Assembly: GCA_050697275.1 (NCBI GenBank)
Contig: JBOGZI010000239.1
Coordinates: 1-23,292 of the forward strand
Direction of reading: 5' to 3'
DNA from: JBOGZI01 sp050697275
GTDB taxonomy: Bacteria; Actinomycetota; Thermoleophilia; Solirubrobacterales; 70-9
DNA length: 23,292 bases
The notes under the pieces were generated by a model that saw only the letters and a list, made by a program, of their open reading frames with translations, was not told where the DNA came from and ran no database searches. Every line of letters begins with the position of its first letter. The first letter of the stretch is position 1. The translations under genes and the position numbers were made by a program. This document shows positions 1 to 7,664 of the stretch, in pieces.

Positions 1-329
1 AGCCGGAGCACGGCGGCGGCGTCGGCGCTGCCGCCCCCGAGCCCCGCCGCAACCGGGATCCGCTTCTCGACCTCGATCCGCAGCGGCGGCGAGCGCCAGC
101 CGGCCTCGCGGAGCGCAGCTAGGGCGCGGGCGACGAGATCCGGCGCCTCGATCCCCTCGCAGACCACCTCGTCCGCCTCGGCCCGCGAGACCCGCAGCTG
201 GTCGGCGAGCTCGAGCGGCTCGAACACCGAGACGATCTCGTGCAGGCCGTCCTCGCGGGGCGGCCCCAGGTAGAGGCAGAGGTTGAGCTTGGCGGGGGCG
301 GCGAGGACGACCCCGTCGCCGGCGCTCAT
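1..329 (-). CDS. ispE: 4-diphosphocytidyl-2-C-methyl-D-erythritol kinase, partial (N-terminal part)
   Basis: IspE is a GHMP-family kinase that phosphorylates CDP-methylerythritol in the cytosolic MEP pathway to isoprenoid precursors. The visible 109 residues begin at an ATG (327-329). They contain the N-terminal substrate-binding segment APAKLNLCLYLG followed by EDGLHEI, which matches the IspE signature PAKLNL...DGYHE, and near the window edge the ATP-binding glycine loop AGLGGGSADAAA. The C-terminal part lies beyond the left edge. The ATG overlaps the rsmA stop codon in an ATGA arrangement (326-329), so the two are translationally coupled. The order metG-tatD-rsmA-ispE is classical for actinobacteria and supports the call. 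Confidence 0.95.
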   Translation of the reverse strand, partial: MSAGDGVVLAAPAKLNLCLYLGPPREDGLHEIVSVFEPLELADQLRVSRAEADEVVCEGIEAPDLVARALAALREAGWRSPPLRIEVEKRIPVAAGLGGGSADAAAVLR

Positions 330-1141
330 CCGGCCTCGCTTCCCGTCTCGGCCAGGGCCGCGGCGAGCGCCTCGAACTCCGTCGGGGACAGGGCCTCCGC
401 GCGGGCGTCGGCCGGTCTCCCGATCGCCTCCAGGGCGGCGCGGGCCGGCCCAAGCCTCCCCGGGCGGGCGAGCTCGAGCGAGCGCGCCAGCGACTTGCGC
501 CGGTGGGCGAAGGCGTCGCGCACGAGCTGCTGAAGCTCGCCGGGCGCGCCGGCCGCCCGCCGTCGCAGCCGGAGCAGCGCCGACTCGACCCGGGGGCGGG
601 GAACGAAGACGGCGGGGTCGACCGTGCGCAGCAGGGTGACCTCGCAGGCGAGCTGGACGACGACGCTCGGCGACCCGTACTCGCGGGACCCCGGCTCCGC
701 GCGGAGACGCTCCGCGATCTCCCGCTGCACCATCACGATCCACTGGACGACCGAGGGGAGCTCCGCGATCGTCCGCAGCAGCAGCGGCGTCGCGATCGAG
801 TAGGGGAGGTTGGAGACGATCCTGGTCGGCGGCGGGGCGAGTGACCCGAGATCGACCCGCATCGCGTCCCCCCAGACGAGCGCCACGTTGCCGGCCCGAT
901 CGGCCAGCGGCTCCAGCTCGCCGCGCAGCCTCTCGTCCAGCTCGACAACGTGCACGCAGGCGACCCGGGGGGCGAGCTTCTCGGTCAGGGCGCCGCCCCC
1001 TCCACCCACCTCCAGGACCACGTCGGCCGGCTCCAGCGCCGCCTCGCGGACGATCGCGTCGAGCAGGTTGGGATCCGCCAGGAAGTTCTGCCCCAGCCGT
1101 CGCGCCGAGCGCGGCGGCCGGACGCCCGAATCGCTCACCAC
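326..1141 (-). CDS. rsmA: 16S rRNA (adenine(1518)-N6/adenine(1519)-N6)-dimethyltransferase RsmA/KsgA
   Basis: RsmA dimethylates two adjacent adenines in helix 45 of 16S rRNA late in 30S assembly, using S-adenosylmethionine. The 271-residue protein shows the family-typical RRLGQNFLADPNLLDAIV start (about residues 14-31), the SAM-binding loop EVGGGGGALTEKL (44-56), the catalytic NLPY motif (111-114), and the conserved FVPRPRVESALLRL segment in the C-terminal half. Length is normal. Two consecutive GTG codons can start it: 1141, preceded at 7 nt by GAGGG, or 1138, which forms a GTGA overlap with the tatD stop. Either way it is coupled to tatD upstream and ispE downstream. Confidence 0.96.
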   Translation of the reverse strand: MVSDSGVRPPRSARRLGQNFLADPNLLDAIVREAALEPADVVLEVGGGGGALTEKLAPRVACVHVVELDERLRGELEPLADRAGNVALVWGDAMRVDLGSLAPPPTRIVSNLPYSIATPLLLRTIAELPSVVQWIVMVQREIAERLRAEPGSREYGSPSVVVQLACEVTLLRTVDPAVFVPRPRVESALLRLRRRAAGAPGELQQLVRDAFAHRRKSLARSLELARPGRLGPARAALEAIGRPADARAEALSPTEFEALAAALAETGSEAG

Positions 1142-1902
1142 CCGAAGACCCTCGCGGCGTTCGCCTCCACGGTTTCCTCCAGCTCACCGTATGCGACGCC
1201 CCGGACCTCGGCGAGCCGCTCGGCGGTGGCGACGACGTTGGCGGGCTGATTCGGCTTGCCGCGCACCGGCTGCGGCGCCAGGAAGGGGGAGTCGGTCTCG
1301 ACCAGCAGCCGGTCGGCGGGCACCAGCTTGGCCGCCTCCCGCAGGGGCTCGGCCTTCGGGTAGGTGAGGTTGCCGGCGAACGAGCAGTACCAGTCGCGCT
1401 CGGCGGCTCGCTCGACCCAGGCGGGCCCGGCGGAGAAGCAATGAAGGATCACGTCGCCCTCCGCCGAGTCGGCGAGCGTCGAGAACGCCTCCTCGAGCGC
1501 ACGCTCGGAGCCATCGCGGTCGCGGAGGTGGATCACCAGCGGCTTCCCCGCCCGCGCCGCGATCGCGATCTGCGCGGCGAAGGCCCGGCGCTGGTCCTCC
1601 GGCTCGGCGCGATCGCGGTAGAAGTCGAGCCCGGTCTCGCCCACGGCGACCACGCCGGGGCGGCCGCAGTGCTCCTCGATCGCCTCCGCCGCCGCCCGGT
1701 CGAAGCCGTTTGCGCCGTTGGGGTGGCGCCCCACGCAGGCGAACACCTCCTCGTGGGCCTCGGAGAGGGCGACCGCGCCGGGGTTCGAGTCCTCCCCGAG
1801 GCCGACCGTGAGGATCCGCCGCACTCCGGCCTCGGCTGCGGCGGCGACCAGCTCGCCGTCGTCGGCCTCGCAGAGGCCGAGGTGCGCGTGGGTGTCGACC
1901 AC
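1135..1902 (-). CDS. tatD: TatD family metal-dependent hydrolase (DNase)
   Basis: TatD enzymes are TIM-barrel metal-dependent hydrolases, usually described as 3'-5' exonucleases. The 255-residue protein keeps the metal ligands in order: HxH in DTHAHL (H5, H7), the Glu of VGETGLDFYRD (E89), the His of VIHLRD (H125), the His of LHCFSAG (H154) and the Asp of VETDSPFLAP (D204). It ends with the usual NPxRVFGW-like tail (ANAARVFGW). Start is GTG at 1902 because the next residues VDTHAHL are the conserved N-terminus. It lies 17 nt after the small secreted protein and overlaps rsmA. A Gly/Ala at the second ligand position is not seen, so it should be active. The substrate cannot be read from sequence. 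Confidence 0.93.
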   Translation of the reverse strand: MVDTHAHLGLCEADDGELVAAAAEAGVRRILTVGLGEDSNPGAVALSEAHEEVFACVGRHPNGANGFDRAAAEAIEEHCGRPGVVAVGETGLDFYRDRAEPEDQRRAFAAQIAIAARAGKPLVIHLRDRDGSERALEEAFSTLADSAEGDVILHCFSAGPAWVERAAERDWYCSFAGNLTYPKAEPLREAAKLVPADRLLVETDSPFLAPQPVRGKPNQPANVVATAERLAEVRGVAYGELEETVEANAARVFGW

Positions 1903-1919
1903 GCCGCGAGTCTAGGTGC

Positions 1920-2345
1920 CTAACGCTTCAGCCTGAAGGTGCGGGTGATCGTCTCGACCCCACCGGTGACCGCGTTGGTGGCGGTGATCGAGCTGTCGAT
2001 CTTGAACTTGCCCGGCTCCGCCTTCATCAACCTCAGCAGGGGGCGGTTCGGCTTGAAGAAGGGCCCGCCCTGCTGGCCGGCGGTGAGCGGACCGGCGACG
2101 CTGGAGGTGAGCTTCGTCCGCGGGCCCTTGATCACGGTGGTGGTGTCGACGTTGCAGTTGGACGCGCAGACGACCAGGATGGTCATCTTCTTGGCGATCT
2201 TGAGCTTGCCGGTGCTGACGTAGTTGACCAGCACGCCCGACTTGGTCGCGGTCGGCCCGTCGCCGGCGGCGGCCGTGGCGGGCAGCATCAATGCCGCAAG
2301 AACGCTCAGCAGAGCGATCGCCTTCCATGTGCGAGTCCCGCGCAC
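1920..2345 (-). CDS. Small secreted protein of unknown function, embedded in the metG-tatD operon
   Basis: I do not recognise a named family. Starting at GTG 2345 the product is 141 residues with a clean Sec signal peptide: basic RGTRTWK, hydrophobic AIALLSVLAALMLP, then a cleavage site near ATAAAGDG. The mature part of about 115 residues is rich in Thr, Val and Lys, with alternating patterns such as KLKIAKKMTILVVC and KFKIDSSITATN that suggest beta strands. It has two Cys in CASNC, which could form a disulfide. It ends in TFRLKR. An in-frame ATG at 2372 is an alternative start; the frame stays open further upstream only because it overlaps metG. The gene sits 49 nt after metG and 17 nt before tatD, so it is probably co-transcribed with housekeeping genes. 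Confidence 0.72.
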   Translation of the reverse strand: MRGTRTWKAIALLSVLAALMLPATAAAGDGPTATKSGVLVNYVSTGKLKIAKKMTILVVCASNCNVDTTTVIKGPRTKLTSSVAGPLTAGQQGGPFFKPNRPLLRLMKAEPGKFKIDSSITATNAVTGGVETITRTFRLKR

Positions 2346-2394
2346 GATGAGGCCCCACCCTACCGGCAGCATCCGGCGGCCGCAGAGCGCCTGG

Positions 2395-3903
2395 TCAAGC
2401 GGCCGGCTTCGCCTCGAGCTTCGGGAAGAGGGGCGCCAGCTCGCCCAGCGACTGGCCGCCGCCGCGGGAGCCGAACTCGGCGAGGCCCCGGTCGGACTCG
2501 CCCAGGGCATCCAGCAGCTTCGCCGTCGTGTCGGGCATGTAGGCGTGCAGCAGCAGCGTCGTCACCCGCAGCCCCTCGGCGAGGCCGTAGAGCACCCGGT
2601 CCAGCCGCTCGGCGGCCGAGTCGTCCTTGGCCAGCTCCCAGGGCCGCGCCTCCTCGACGTAGGCGTTGAGGCGACGGACCCGCTTCCAGCTCTCCTCCAG
2701 GGCCTGGGTGAGCTGGGCCGCGTCGAGCAGCTCTCTGACCCGGTCGACCACGCCCTCGAACTCAGCGGCCAGCTCCGGCTCCGGTTCGGCCTCGGGGACC
2801 GCCCCGTCCCGGTAGCGCCCGATCATCGACAGCACCCGGTTGGCGAGGTTGCCGTACTGGTCCGCGAGCTCGGACTCGTAGCGGGACTCGAACCCGGCCG
2901 GCGAGACCTGGCCGTCCTGGCCGAAGGAGACCTCGCGGAAGCAATAGAAGCGCAGCGCGTCGGCGCCGAACTTGTCGATCACCTCGTCCGGGTCGAGCAC
3001 GTTGCCGAGCGACTTCGACATCTTCTGGCCCTCCATCAGCAGGTAGCCGTGGATGTACATCCCCTTCGGCACCTCGATGCCCGCCGCCATCAGGAAGGCC
3101 GGCCAGTAGACCGCGTGGAACTTGAGGATGTCCTTGGCGAGGATGTGGAAGGCGGGCCAGAAGCGGTCCGTGAGGTCCTCCCCCTCCCGCGCGTAGCCAA
3201 GCGCCGTGTAGTAGTTGAGCAGCGCGTCGAACCAGACGTAGATCACCTGCTCGGGGTCCCAGGGGACGGGGACGCCCCACTTCAGGGTCGGCCGCGAGAG
3301 CGAGACGTCCTGGAGGCCCTGCTTGATGAAGGCGAGCGCCTCGTTGCGGCGGAAGTCCGGCGTGACGAAGTCCGGGCGCTCCTCGTAGAGCCGCTCGAGC
3401 GGCTCCTGGAAGGCGGAGAGCCTGAAGAACCAGTTCTCCTGCTCCTCGCGGGTCAGCTCGATCTTGTGGATCGGGCACTTGTTGCCGTCCACGATCTCGG
3501 ACTCCGTCTTGAAGTCGGCGCAGCGCGGGCAGTACCAGCCCTCGTAAGTGCCCTCGTAGACGTGGCCGTTGTCGTGGACCCGCTGAACCACCTCCTGGAC
3601 GCGCTTCTGGTGTCCCTCGTCGGTGGTCCGGATGAAGAAGTCGTTCGAGGCGTTCACCCTCGCCGCCATCTCCTTGAAACGGGGCGCAAGGCGGTCGCCG
3701 AGCTCGCGCGGGGTCACCCCCTCCCGCTCCGCCTGCTGAGCGACCGGCTCGCCGAACTCGTCGGTCCCGGTGAGGAAGAAGACGTCGGTGCCGCGCTGGC
3801 GCATGTGGCGGGCGAGGATGTCGGCGGCGATCGTCGAGTAGGCGTGGCCGAGGTGGGGCTCACCGTTGACGTAGTAGATCGGGGTGGTGACGTAGTAGCT
3901 CAC
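2395..3903 (-). CDS. metG: Methionyl-tRNA synthetase
   Basis: This class I aminoacyl-tRNA synthetase charges tRNA-Met in the cytoplasm. The 502-residue protein has the HIGH-box equivalent HLGH (17-20), the second signature KMSKS (294-298), and a zinc-knuckle insertion with CPRC (125-128) and CPIH (143-146). The methionine-pocket region FLTGTDEFGEP follows the Rossmann start. There is no C-terminal EMAP/Trbp111 tRNA-binding domain; the protein ends after the anticodon-binding helical bundle, as in the short forms. Start is GTG 3903, giving the conserved SYYVTTPIYYVNGEPHLGHAY N-terminus. It follows the RemA-like gene by 13 nt and leads into the secreted protein gene and tatD. Confidence 0.97.
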   Translation of the reverse strand: MSYYVTTPIYYVNGEPHLGHAYSTIAADILARHMRQRGTDVFFLTGTDEFGEPVAQQAEREGVTPRELGDRLAPRFKEMAARVNASNDFFIRTTDEGHQKRVQEVVQRVHDNGHVYEGTYEGWYCPRCADFKTESEIVDGNKCPIHKIELTREEQENWFFRLSAFQEPLERLYEERPDFVTPDFRRNEALAFIKQGLQDVSLSRPTLKWGVPVPWDPEQVIYVWFDALLNYYTALGYAREGEDLTDRFWPAFHILAKDILKFHAVYWPAFLMAAGIEVPKGMYIHGYLLMEGQKMSKSLGNVLDPDEVIDKFGADALRFYCFREVSFGQDGQVSPAGFESRYESELADQYGNLANRVLSMIGRYRDGAVPEAEPEPELAAEFEGVVDRVRELLDAAQLTQALEESWKRVRRLNAYVEEARPWELAKDDSAAERLDRVLYGLAEGLRVTTLLLHAYMPDTTAKLLDALGESDRGLAEFGSRGGGQSLGELAPLFPKLEAKPAA

Positions 3904-3916
3904 GAAGAGCGTGAGC

Positions 3917-4183
3917 CTAGAGCAGCTTCTCCTGGCCCTTCGCGCCCTTGCGCCGCCGCCGGGGGATCCCCGCCGCCTCGGTCAGGGCCGCCTCCACGTC
4001 GGCGAGAATGGCGCGCCCCGAGCGCGAGGAGACGACCGGCTCCTCCATCCCCTCGACGTGCACGTAGGTGCGCCGCCCGTCGCCGCGATCCTTGGGGTCC
4101 AGCGGGACGAGGGCGTAGATTCGATCCGCACGGGCCATCTTCCCGTAGCCCAGCGAGACCATGCGTGCCTCACGCTTCGCCAT
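3917..4183 (-). CDS. RemA / DUF370-like small protein
   Basis: The 88-residue product resembles the RemA (DUF370) family, small DNA-binding proteins that in Bacillus activate matrix genes. The supporting pattern is VSLGYGKMARADRIYALV, comparable to INIGFGN-x-x-SANRI-x-x-IV of RemA, then GRRT and a Val/Ser-rich segment VVSSRSG comparable to the conserved HVILS region. The C-terminus carries a basic stretch RRRRKGAKG not typical of the Bacillus protein. ATG 4183 was chosen; the internal ATG at 4162, directly before VSLGYG, would align better with the family. It precedes metG by 13 nt and is probably the first gene of that operon. The assignment rests on motif memory, so function should be treated as tentative. 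Confidence 0.6.
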   Translation of the reverse strand: MAKREARMVSLGYGKMARADRIYALVPLDPKDRGDGRRTYVHVEGMEEPVVSSRSGRAILADVEAALTEAAGIPRRRRKGAKGQEKLL

Positions 4184-4235
4184 AACTCTTCGACATCACG
4201 GTAGCGCCGTCCACGGTCGCACCCACACCGGGCCG

Positions 4236-5009
4236 GTGCGGCCGGGATCGATCGCGTGGCGAATCGGCGCCGAGGGCCTGCTCCTGCTCGGCGGCGCCCG
4301 GGCGCTGATCCTGCAGGTGGCCCATCCGGCCGTGGCGGCCGGGGTGGCGCAGCACTCCAACTACCGCCAGGCGCCCTGGCGGCGCCTCTACCGGACGCTC
4401 GAAGTGACCACGCGGATCGTCTTCGGCGACGAGCGCTCCTCCGCGGAGGCGGCGGGGGCGCTGCGCCGGGTGCATGAGCGGATCGAGGGCCGTGACGATC
4501 GCGGTCGCCGCTACCGCGCCACAGACCCCGAGCTGCTGCTCTGGGTGCACGCCACCCTGATCGACACCTCGCTGCTGATCTACGACCGCTACGTGCGGCG
4601 GCTGAGCGAGCGGGAGCGCGCCGTCTACTACGAGCAGATGATGCCGGTGGCCGAGGCCTACGGGATCCCGCGCGAGCGCCAGCCGCCCGACTGGCCCGCC
4701 TTCCGCTCCTATCGGGACGAGATGCTGAGCGGCGGCCTGCGGGTGACCGGGACGACCCGGGACGTCGCCGACTCGATCCTCGCTCCGGAGCTGCCGCTGC
4801 CCGCGAGGCCGCCAGCCTGGCCCGCCCTGGAGGCGATCCGCCTGGTCACGGTGGGCACCCTGCCCGAGCCGCTCCGCGCGGAGCTCGGCCTGCCCTGGGG
4901 CCCGCTGCGGGAGCGGCTGCTGGCCGCCTCGCAGGGAACGATCAGGCGGGCGCTGCCCCTGCTCCCCTCGCTGGTGCGCCGGCTCCCGGCGGCCCGGCGC
5001 GCAGCCTAG
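4236..5009 (+). CDS. DUF2236 / MpaB-like oxygenase family protein
   Basis: The protein (257 residues from GTG 4236) fits the DUF2236 family, which includes MpaB-type and latex-clearing-type oxygenases. Shown features are a family-like start (PGSIAWRIGAEG), the core ALILQVAHPAVAAGV with a conserved His, then PWRRLYRTLEVTTRIVFGD, and the second His-containing motif DPELLLWVHATLIDTSL. In latex-clearing proteins such histidines lie around heme, but heme or metal binding here is inference. An in-frame ATG at 4161 would add 25 residues that overlap the divergent RemA-like gene and look non-coding, so I prefer GTG 4236, although no clear ribosome binding site precedes either. The stop overlaps that of the convergent transglycosylase gene. 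Confidence 0.8.
   Translation: MRPGSIAWRIGAEGLLLLGGARALILQVAHPAVAAGVAQHSNYRQAPWRRLYRTLEVTTRIVFGDERSSAEAAGALRRVHERIEGRDDRGRRYRATDPELLLWVHATLIDTSLLIYDRYVRRLSERERAVYYEQMMPVAEAYGIPRERQPPDWPAFRSYRDEMLSGGLRVTGTTRDVADSILAPELPLPARPPAWPALEAIRLVTVGTLPEPLRAELGLPWGPLRERLLAASQGTIRRALPLLPSLVRRLPAARRAA
5006..5009. other. Interlocked convergent stop codons in CTAG
   Basis: The palindrome CTAG supplies TAG at 5007-5009 for the plus-strand DUF2236 gene and TAG at 5006-5008 for the minus-strand transglycosylase gene. The two genes therefore end on each other with no intergenic terminator, and their transcripts must overlap at the 3' ends. Confidence 0.9.
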
Positions 5010-5800
5010 GCTTGCCAGCAGTACAGGTAGAGAAGGACGTACGGATCGGAGGCGATCCGCTGCGCGTAGCGCGTGACCGCGACCACGTAGAGCTTGGAGG
5101 GGTTGTAGGCGTGTAGGGCCCGGCCGTAGCTGCCCGGCGCGCCGTTGTCGCGGAGCAGCCTGGCGGCCGCCAGGATCGCGTCGTGGGGGTCCTGGATGTT
5201 CCCGCCCTTGCCGTAGATCCGCCAGGTGGACGGGATGAACTGCATCGGCCCCCTGGCGCCGGCGGTGCTCTTGCTCTTCACCCGGCCGAACTTCGTCTCC
5301 ACGTGGTGGATCGCGGCCAGGTAGTGCGGCGCGATCCCGTAGAGGCGGTTCGCCTTCTCGTAGTAGCCGACCAGCTCGGAGACCGGCGGCGGCTCACCCG
5401 TCTTCAGCTTGCGGTGCTTGCCGCCGGAGAGCTTGTTCAGCTTCCGGGCCGCGACGATCAGGTGGCGGACCTGGGCGGCGAGGGCGCCCGGCAGCAGCCG
5501 GATCGTCTGCTCGGCGACGCGCGGGTGCTTGGCGAGGAAGCGGACCTTCTCCTGCAGCAGGCCGGCCGCGCCCATCGCCTCCTCGGGCGGGGGCTCGCTC
5601 GGCGGGTCGCCGCCGGCCCGCCAGGCGTCGATCGCAGTCCGCAGGGCCGCGTCGTTCGTGGTCAGCTGGGTGGCGAGCTCCTGCGGCGTCGCGGCCCGGG
5701 CGGGGGCAACCGATCCCGGCCAGTTGCCGCCGCGGTCGAGCGTCCCGATCACCGCGACCAGGAGCAGCGGGACGACGATCCATTTCAGCGATGACCTCAT
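5006..5800 (-). CDS. Membrane-anchored lytic transglycosylase (SLT domain)
   Basis: This protein should cleave peptidoglycan glycan strands outside the membrane. Of 264 residues, 6-20 form a hydrophobic anchor or uncleaved signal (WIVVPLLLVAVIGT), followed by an Ala/Pro-rich linker and a helical region. The SLT domain runs from about 140 to 250: GIAPHYLAAIHHVETKFGR with the catalytic Glu at E168, AGARGPMQFIPSTW (180-193), DPHDAILAAARLLRDNG, and LHAYNPSKLYVVAVTRYAQ. It is third in the minus-strand group after the ROK kinase and rsmI, 39 nt downstream of rsmI, and may also have its own start at a -10-like TATCAA 8 nt before the ATG. It resembles the Rpf-neighbouring cell-wall enzymes of actinobacteria in type but is not an Rpf. 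Confidence 0.9.
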   Translation of the reverse strand: MRSSLKWIVVPLLLVAVIGTLDRGGNWPGSVAPARAATPQELATQLTTNDAALRTAIDAWRAGGDPPSEPPPEEAMGAAGLLQEKVRFLAKHPRVAEQTIRLLPGALAAQVRHLIVAARKLNKLSGGKHRKLKTGEPPPVSELVGYYEKANRLYGIAPHYLAAIHHVETKFGRVKSKSTAGARGPMQFIPSTWRIYGKGGNIQDPHDAILAAARLLRDNGAPGSYGRALHAYNPSKLYVVAVTRYAQRIASDPYVLLYLYCWQA

Positions 5801-5808
5801 CAGGCGGT

Positions 5809-5814
5809 TTGATA
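5809..5814 (-). promoter_or_regulatory. Candidate -10 element, lytic transglycosylase gene
   Basis: Read on the minus strand this is TATCAA, 8 nt before the ATG at 5800. No Shine-Dalgarno sequence lies between them. This would give a near-leaderless transcript. No convincing -35 was found and the gene could also be read from rsmI. Confidence 0.35.
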
Positions 5815-5839
5815 CCCGATTGGCGAGCGGCTAGGCGAG

Positions 5840-6661
5840 CTAGCGGCGCGGATCGCGGCCGGTGATCCCGCGGTAGAGGTCGTTGGCGGGGACCCCGGTG
5901 AGCGCCGAGACGACGCTCGCCGCGGCGCGCGGACGGGCGCCCGCCCGCACCAGGCCACGCAGGGCGTCGATCGCGAAGCCGATGTCCGCCGGGCCCGTCT
6001 CGGCGGCCGGCCCGATCACCACCACTATCTCGCCGCGGACGTCATCGCGGAAGCGCCGGGAGAGCTCTCCGAGGGTCCCGCGTGCCACCTCCTCGTGAAG
6101 CTTGGTCAGCTCGCGGCAGACCGCGGCGGGCCGGTCCGGGGCGAGCCGGGCCAGGGCCGCCAGCGACTCCGAGAGCCGCCGCGGCGACTCGAAGGCGACC
6201 AGGGTGTCGGCGGACTGCAGCACCCGCTCGAGCTCGCCGGTGCGGCGCGGCAGGAACCCCTGGAAGCGCCAGCGATGGGTGGGCAGCCCGGACGCGACCA
6301 GGGCGGTGGTCACCGCCGACGGCCCGGGCAGCATCTCGATCGTCAGGTCGCGGTCGATGCAGGCCCGGATCAGGCGGTAGCCGGGATCGGAGATCGCCGG
6401 AGTCCCGGCGTCGGAGACGAGGGCGACGTTGTCGCCACGCTCGATCCGCTGCGCCAGCTCACGGGCCCGCTCCGCCTCGTTGCCCTCGTGGTAGGAGATC
6501 AGCCGCAGCGCCTGGATCTCGAGCCGCTCCAGCAGCACGCCGGTGCGGCGAGTGTCCTCGCAGGCGATCACGTCGGCCTCGTGCAGCGCGCGCCGCGCCC
6601 GCAGGGTTATGTCCTCGAGGTTCCCGATCGGGGTCGGGCAGACGACGAGCTTGCCTGGCAT
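5840..6661 (-). CDS. rsmI: 16S rRNA (cytidine(1402)-2'-O)-methyltransferase RsmI
   Basis: RsmI methylates the ribose of C1402 in the 16S decoding centre using SAM. The 273-residue protein has the family pattern KLVVCPTPIGNLEDITLRA at the N-terminus, ACEDTRRTGVLLE, ISYHEGNE, VSDAGTPAISDPGYRLI, LPGPSAVTTALVASGLP, and FESPRRL. Length is usual. ATG 6661 lies 10 nt after the ROK kinase stop, so the two are likely co-transcribed. The last 35 residues (ARPRAAASVVSALTGVPANDLY) form the family's small C-terminal helical region. I see nothing odd in the gene. Confidence 0.96.
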   Translation of the reverse strand: MPGKLVVCPTPIGNLEDITLRARRALHEADVIACEDTRRTGVLLERLEIQALRLISYHEGNEAERARELAQRIERGDNVALVSDAGTPAISDPGYRLIRACIDRDLTIEMLPGPSAVTTALVASGLPTHRWRFQGFLPRRTGELERVLQSADTLVAFESPRRLSESLAALARLAPDRPAAVCRELTKLHEEVARGTLGELSRRFRDDVRGEIVVVIGPAAETGPADIGFAIDALRGLVRAGARPRAAASVVSALTGVPANDLYRGITGRDPRR

Positions 6662-6671
6662 CCCCCGCTCC

Positions 6672-7619
6672 CTACCCGGCTCGGTCGTGCTCGATCAGCG
6701 CCATCGCCGCGGCGCCAATCATCCCGGCGTCCCCGCCCAGCTTGGCGACCTCGACGCGGGTCTGGTTCATCGGCGGCAGGGCCCGCGAGCGGAGCTCCTC
6801 GCGGGCCGGGTCCAGGAGCAGGTCCCCCACCGCCGAGACGCCGCCGCCGATCGCGATCAGGTCCGGCTCGAAGGTGTTGGCGATGCTGGCGAGCGCCACG
6901 CCGAGGTGCCGTCCCGCGGTGGCGACCACGTCCGCGGCCGCGTGGTCGCCGGCGAGCGCGGCCTCGGTGACGGTTCGCCCGGTGATCTCCTTCTCCTTCG
7001 CGAGGGCGGAGTCGGGATGGCTCCTCGCCGCGATCCGGCCCTCCCTGGCGAGCGCGGTCCCCGAGGCGAAGGTCTCGACGCAGCCGTGGTTCGGGCAGGT
7101 CCCCTGGCAGGGCGGCCCGTTCTCGTCGACCACGATGTGCCCCAGCTCGGCCCCGGCGCCGACCGTGCCGCGGTAGAGCTCGCCGTTGAGCACCAGCCCG
7201 CCCCCGATCCCGGTGCCGATCGTGAGCATGACCAGGTTGGTCGCCCCCTTGCCCGCGCCGTAGAGGAACTCAGCGAGGGCGGCGACGTTCGCGTCGTTGT
7301 CCACGAACACCGGCAGCCCGATCCGCTTCTCGATGATCTCGCGCAGGGGGACGTCTGTGATCTCGAGATTGACCGCGTTGATCGCGATCCCCTTGCCGTG
7401 ATCGATCGTGGCCGGGATCCCGAGCCCCGCGGCGAGCACGTCGGGCCTGGCCGAGCGCGCCTCCTCGAGCACGTCGACCAGCGTCCGGACGATCTCCTCC
7501 TCGCCCATTCCCCTCGAGGCTTCCCGGCTCTCGTGATGGACCCTGCGGTCCGAGTCCACGACCCCGACCAGCATCTTGGTGCCGCCCAGGTCGACCCCGA
7601 TCGTCTCCCGGGCGCTCAA
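6672..7619 (-). CDS. ROK family glucokinase
   Basis: ROK sugar kinases phosphorylate glucose or related sugars at C6 with ATP. With the TTG start at 7619 the product is 315 residues. It shows the phosphate loop VDLGGTK (9-15), catalytic Asp in VDNDANVAALAE (D109), the second phosphate motif LTIGTGIGGG, and the zinc cluster formed by H161 of LGHIVVDE and three Cys of CQGTCPNHGCVE (C171, C175, C180). This CxxxCPNxGC form is typical of actinobacterial glucokinases. The open frame runs far upstream antisense to the LCP gene, but the domain begins right at TTG SARETIGVDLGG. No clear ribosome binding site precedes it. Glucose as substrate is the likeliest choice, not proven. Confidence 0.88.
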   Translation of the reverse strand: MSARETIGVDLGGTKMLVGVVDSDRRVHHESREASRGMGEEEIVRTLVDVLEEARSARPDVLAAGLGIPATIDHGKGIAINAVNLEITDVPLREIIEKRIGLPVFVDNDANVAALAEFLYGAGKGATNLVMLTIGTGIGGGLVLNGELYRGTVGAGAELGHIVVDENGPPCQGTCPNHGCVETFASGTALAREGRIAARSHPDSALAKEKEITGRTVTEAALAGDHAAADVVATAGRHLGVALASIANTFEPDLIAIGGGVSAVGDLLLDPAREELRSRALPPMNQTRVEVAKLGGDAGMIGAAAMALIEHDRAG

Positions 7620-7652
7620 CGTCGCTGGCGGTCGCGCGGCGGCATGCGCAAG

Positions 7653-7658
7653 TATTGA
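7653..7658 (+). promoter_or_regulatory. Candidate -10 element, LCP gene
   Basis: TATTGA sits 6 nt before the LCP ATG at 7665, in the 45-nt gap to the divergent kinase gene. The AT-rich block 7650-7661 is the only one in the gap and could serve promoters in both directions. The gap contains no purine-rich ribosome binding site for the LCP gene. Confidence 0.4.
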
Positions 7659-7664
7659 TATCCC

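Noticed and set aside
1782..1792. GGTTCGAGTCC resembling a tRNA T-arm
   Set aside because: It lies inside tatD in a conserved reading frame and no acceptor stem or anticodon arm can be formed around it.
1920..2510. 196-codon form of the small secreted protein
   Set aside because: The first 55 residues overlap metG antisense-free coding and lack a signal peptide; the signal peptide begins near 2345.
2224..4185. 653-codon plus-strand open frame antisense to metG
   Set aside because: It mirrors metG in a GC-rich genome and its translation is Arg/Val/Leu-rich without motifs, while the opposite strand has complete synthetase motifs.
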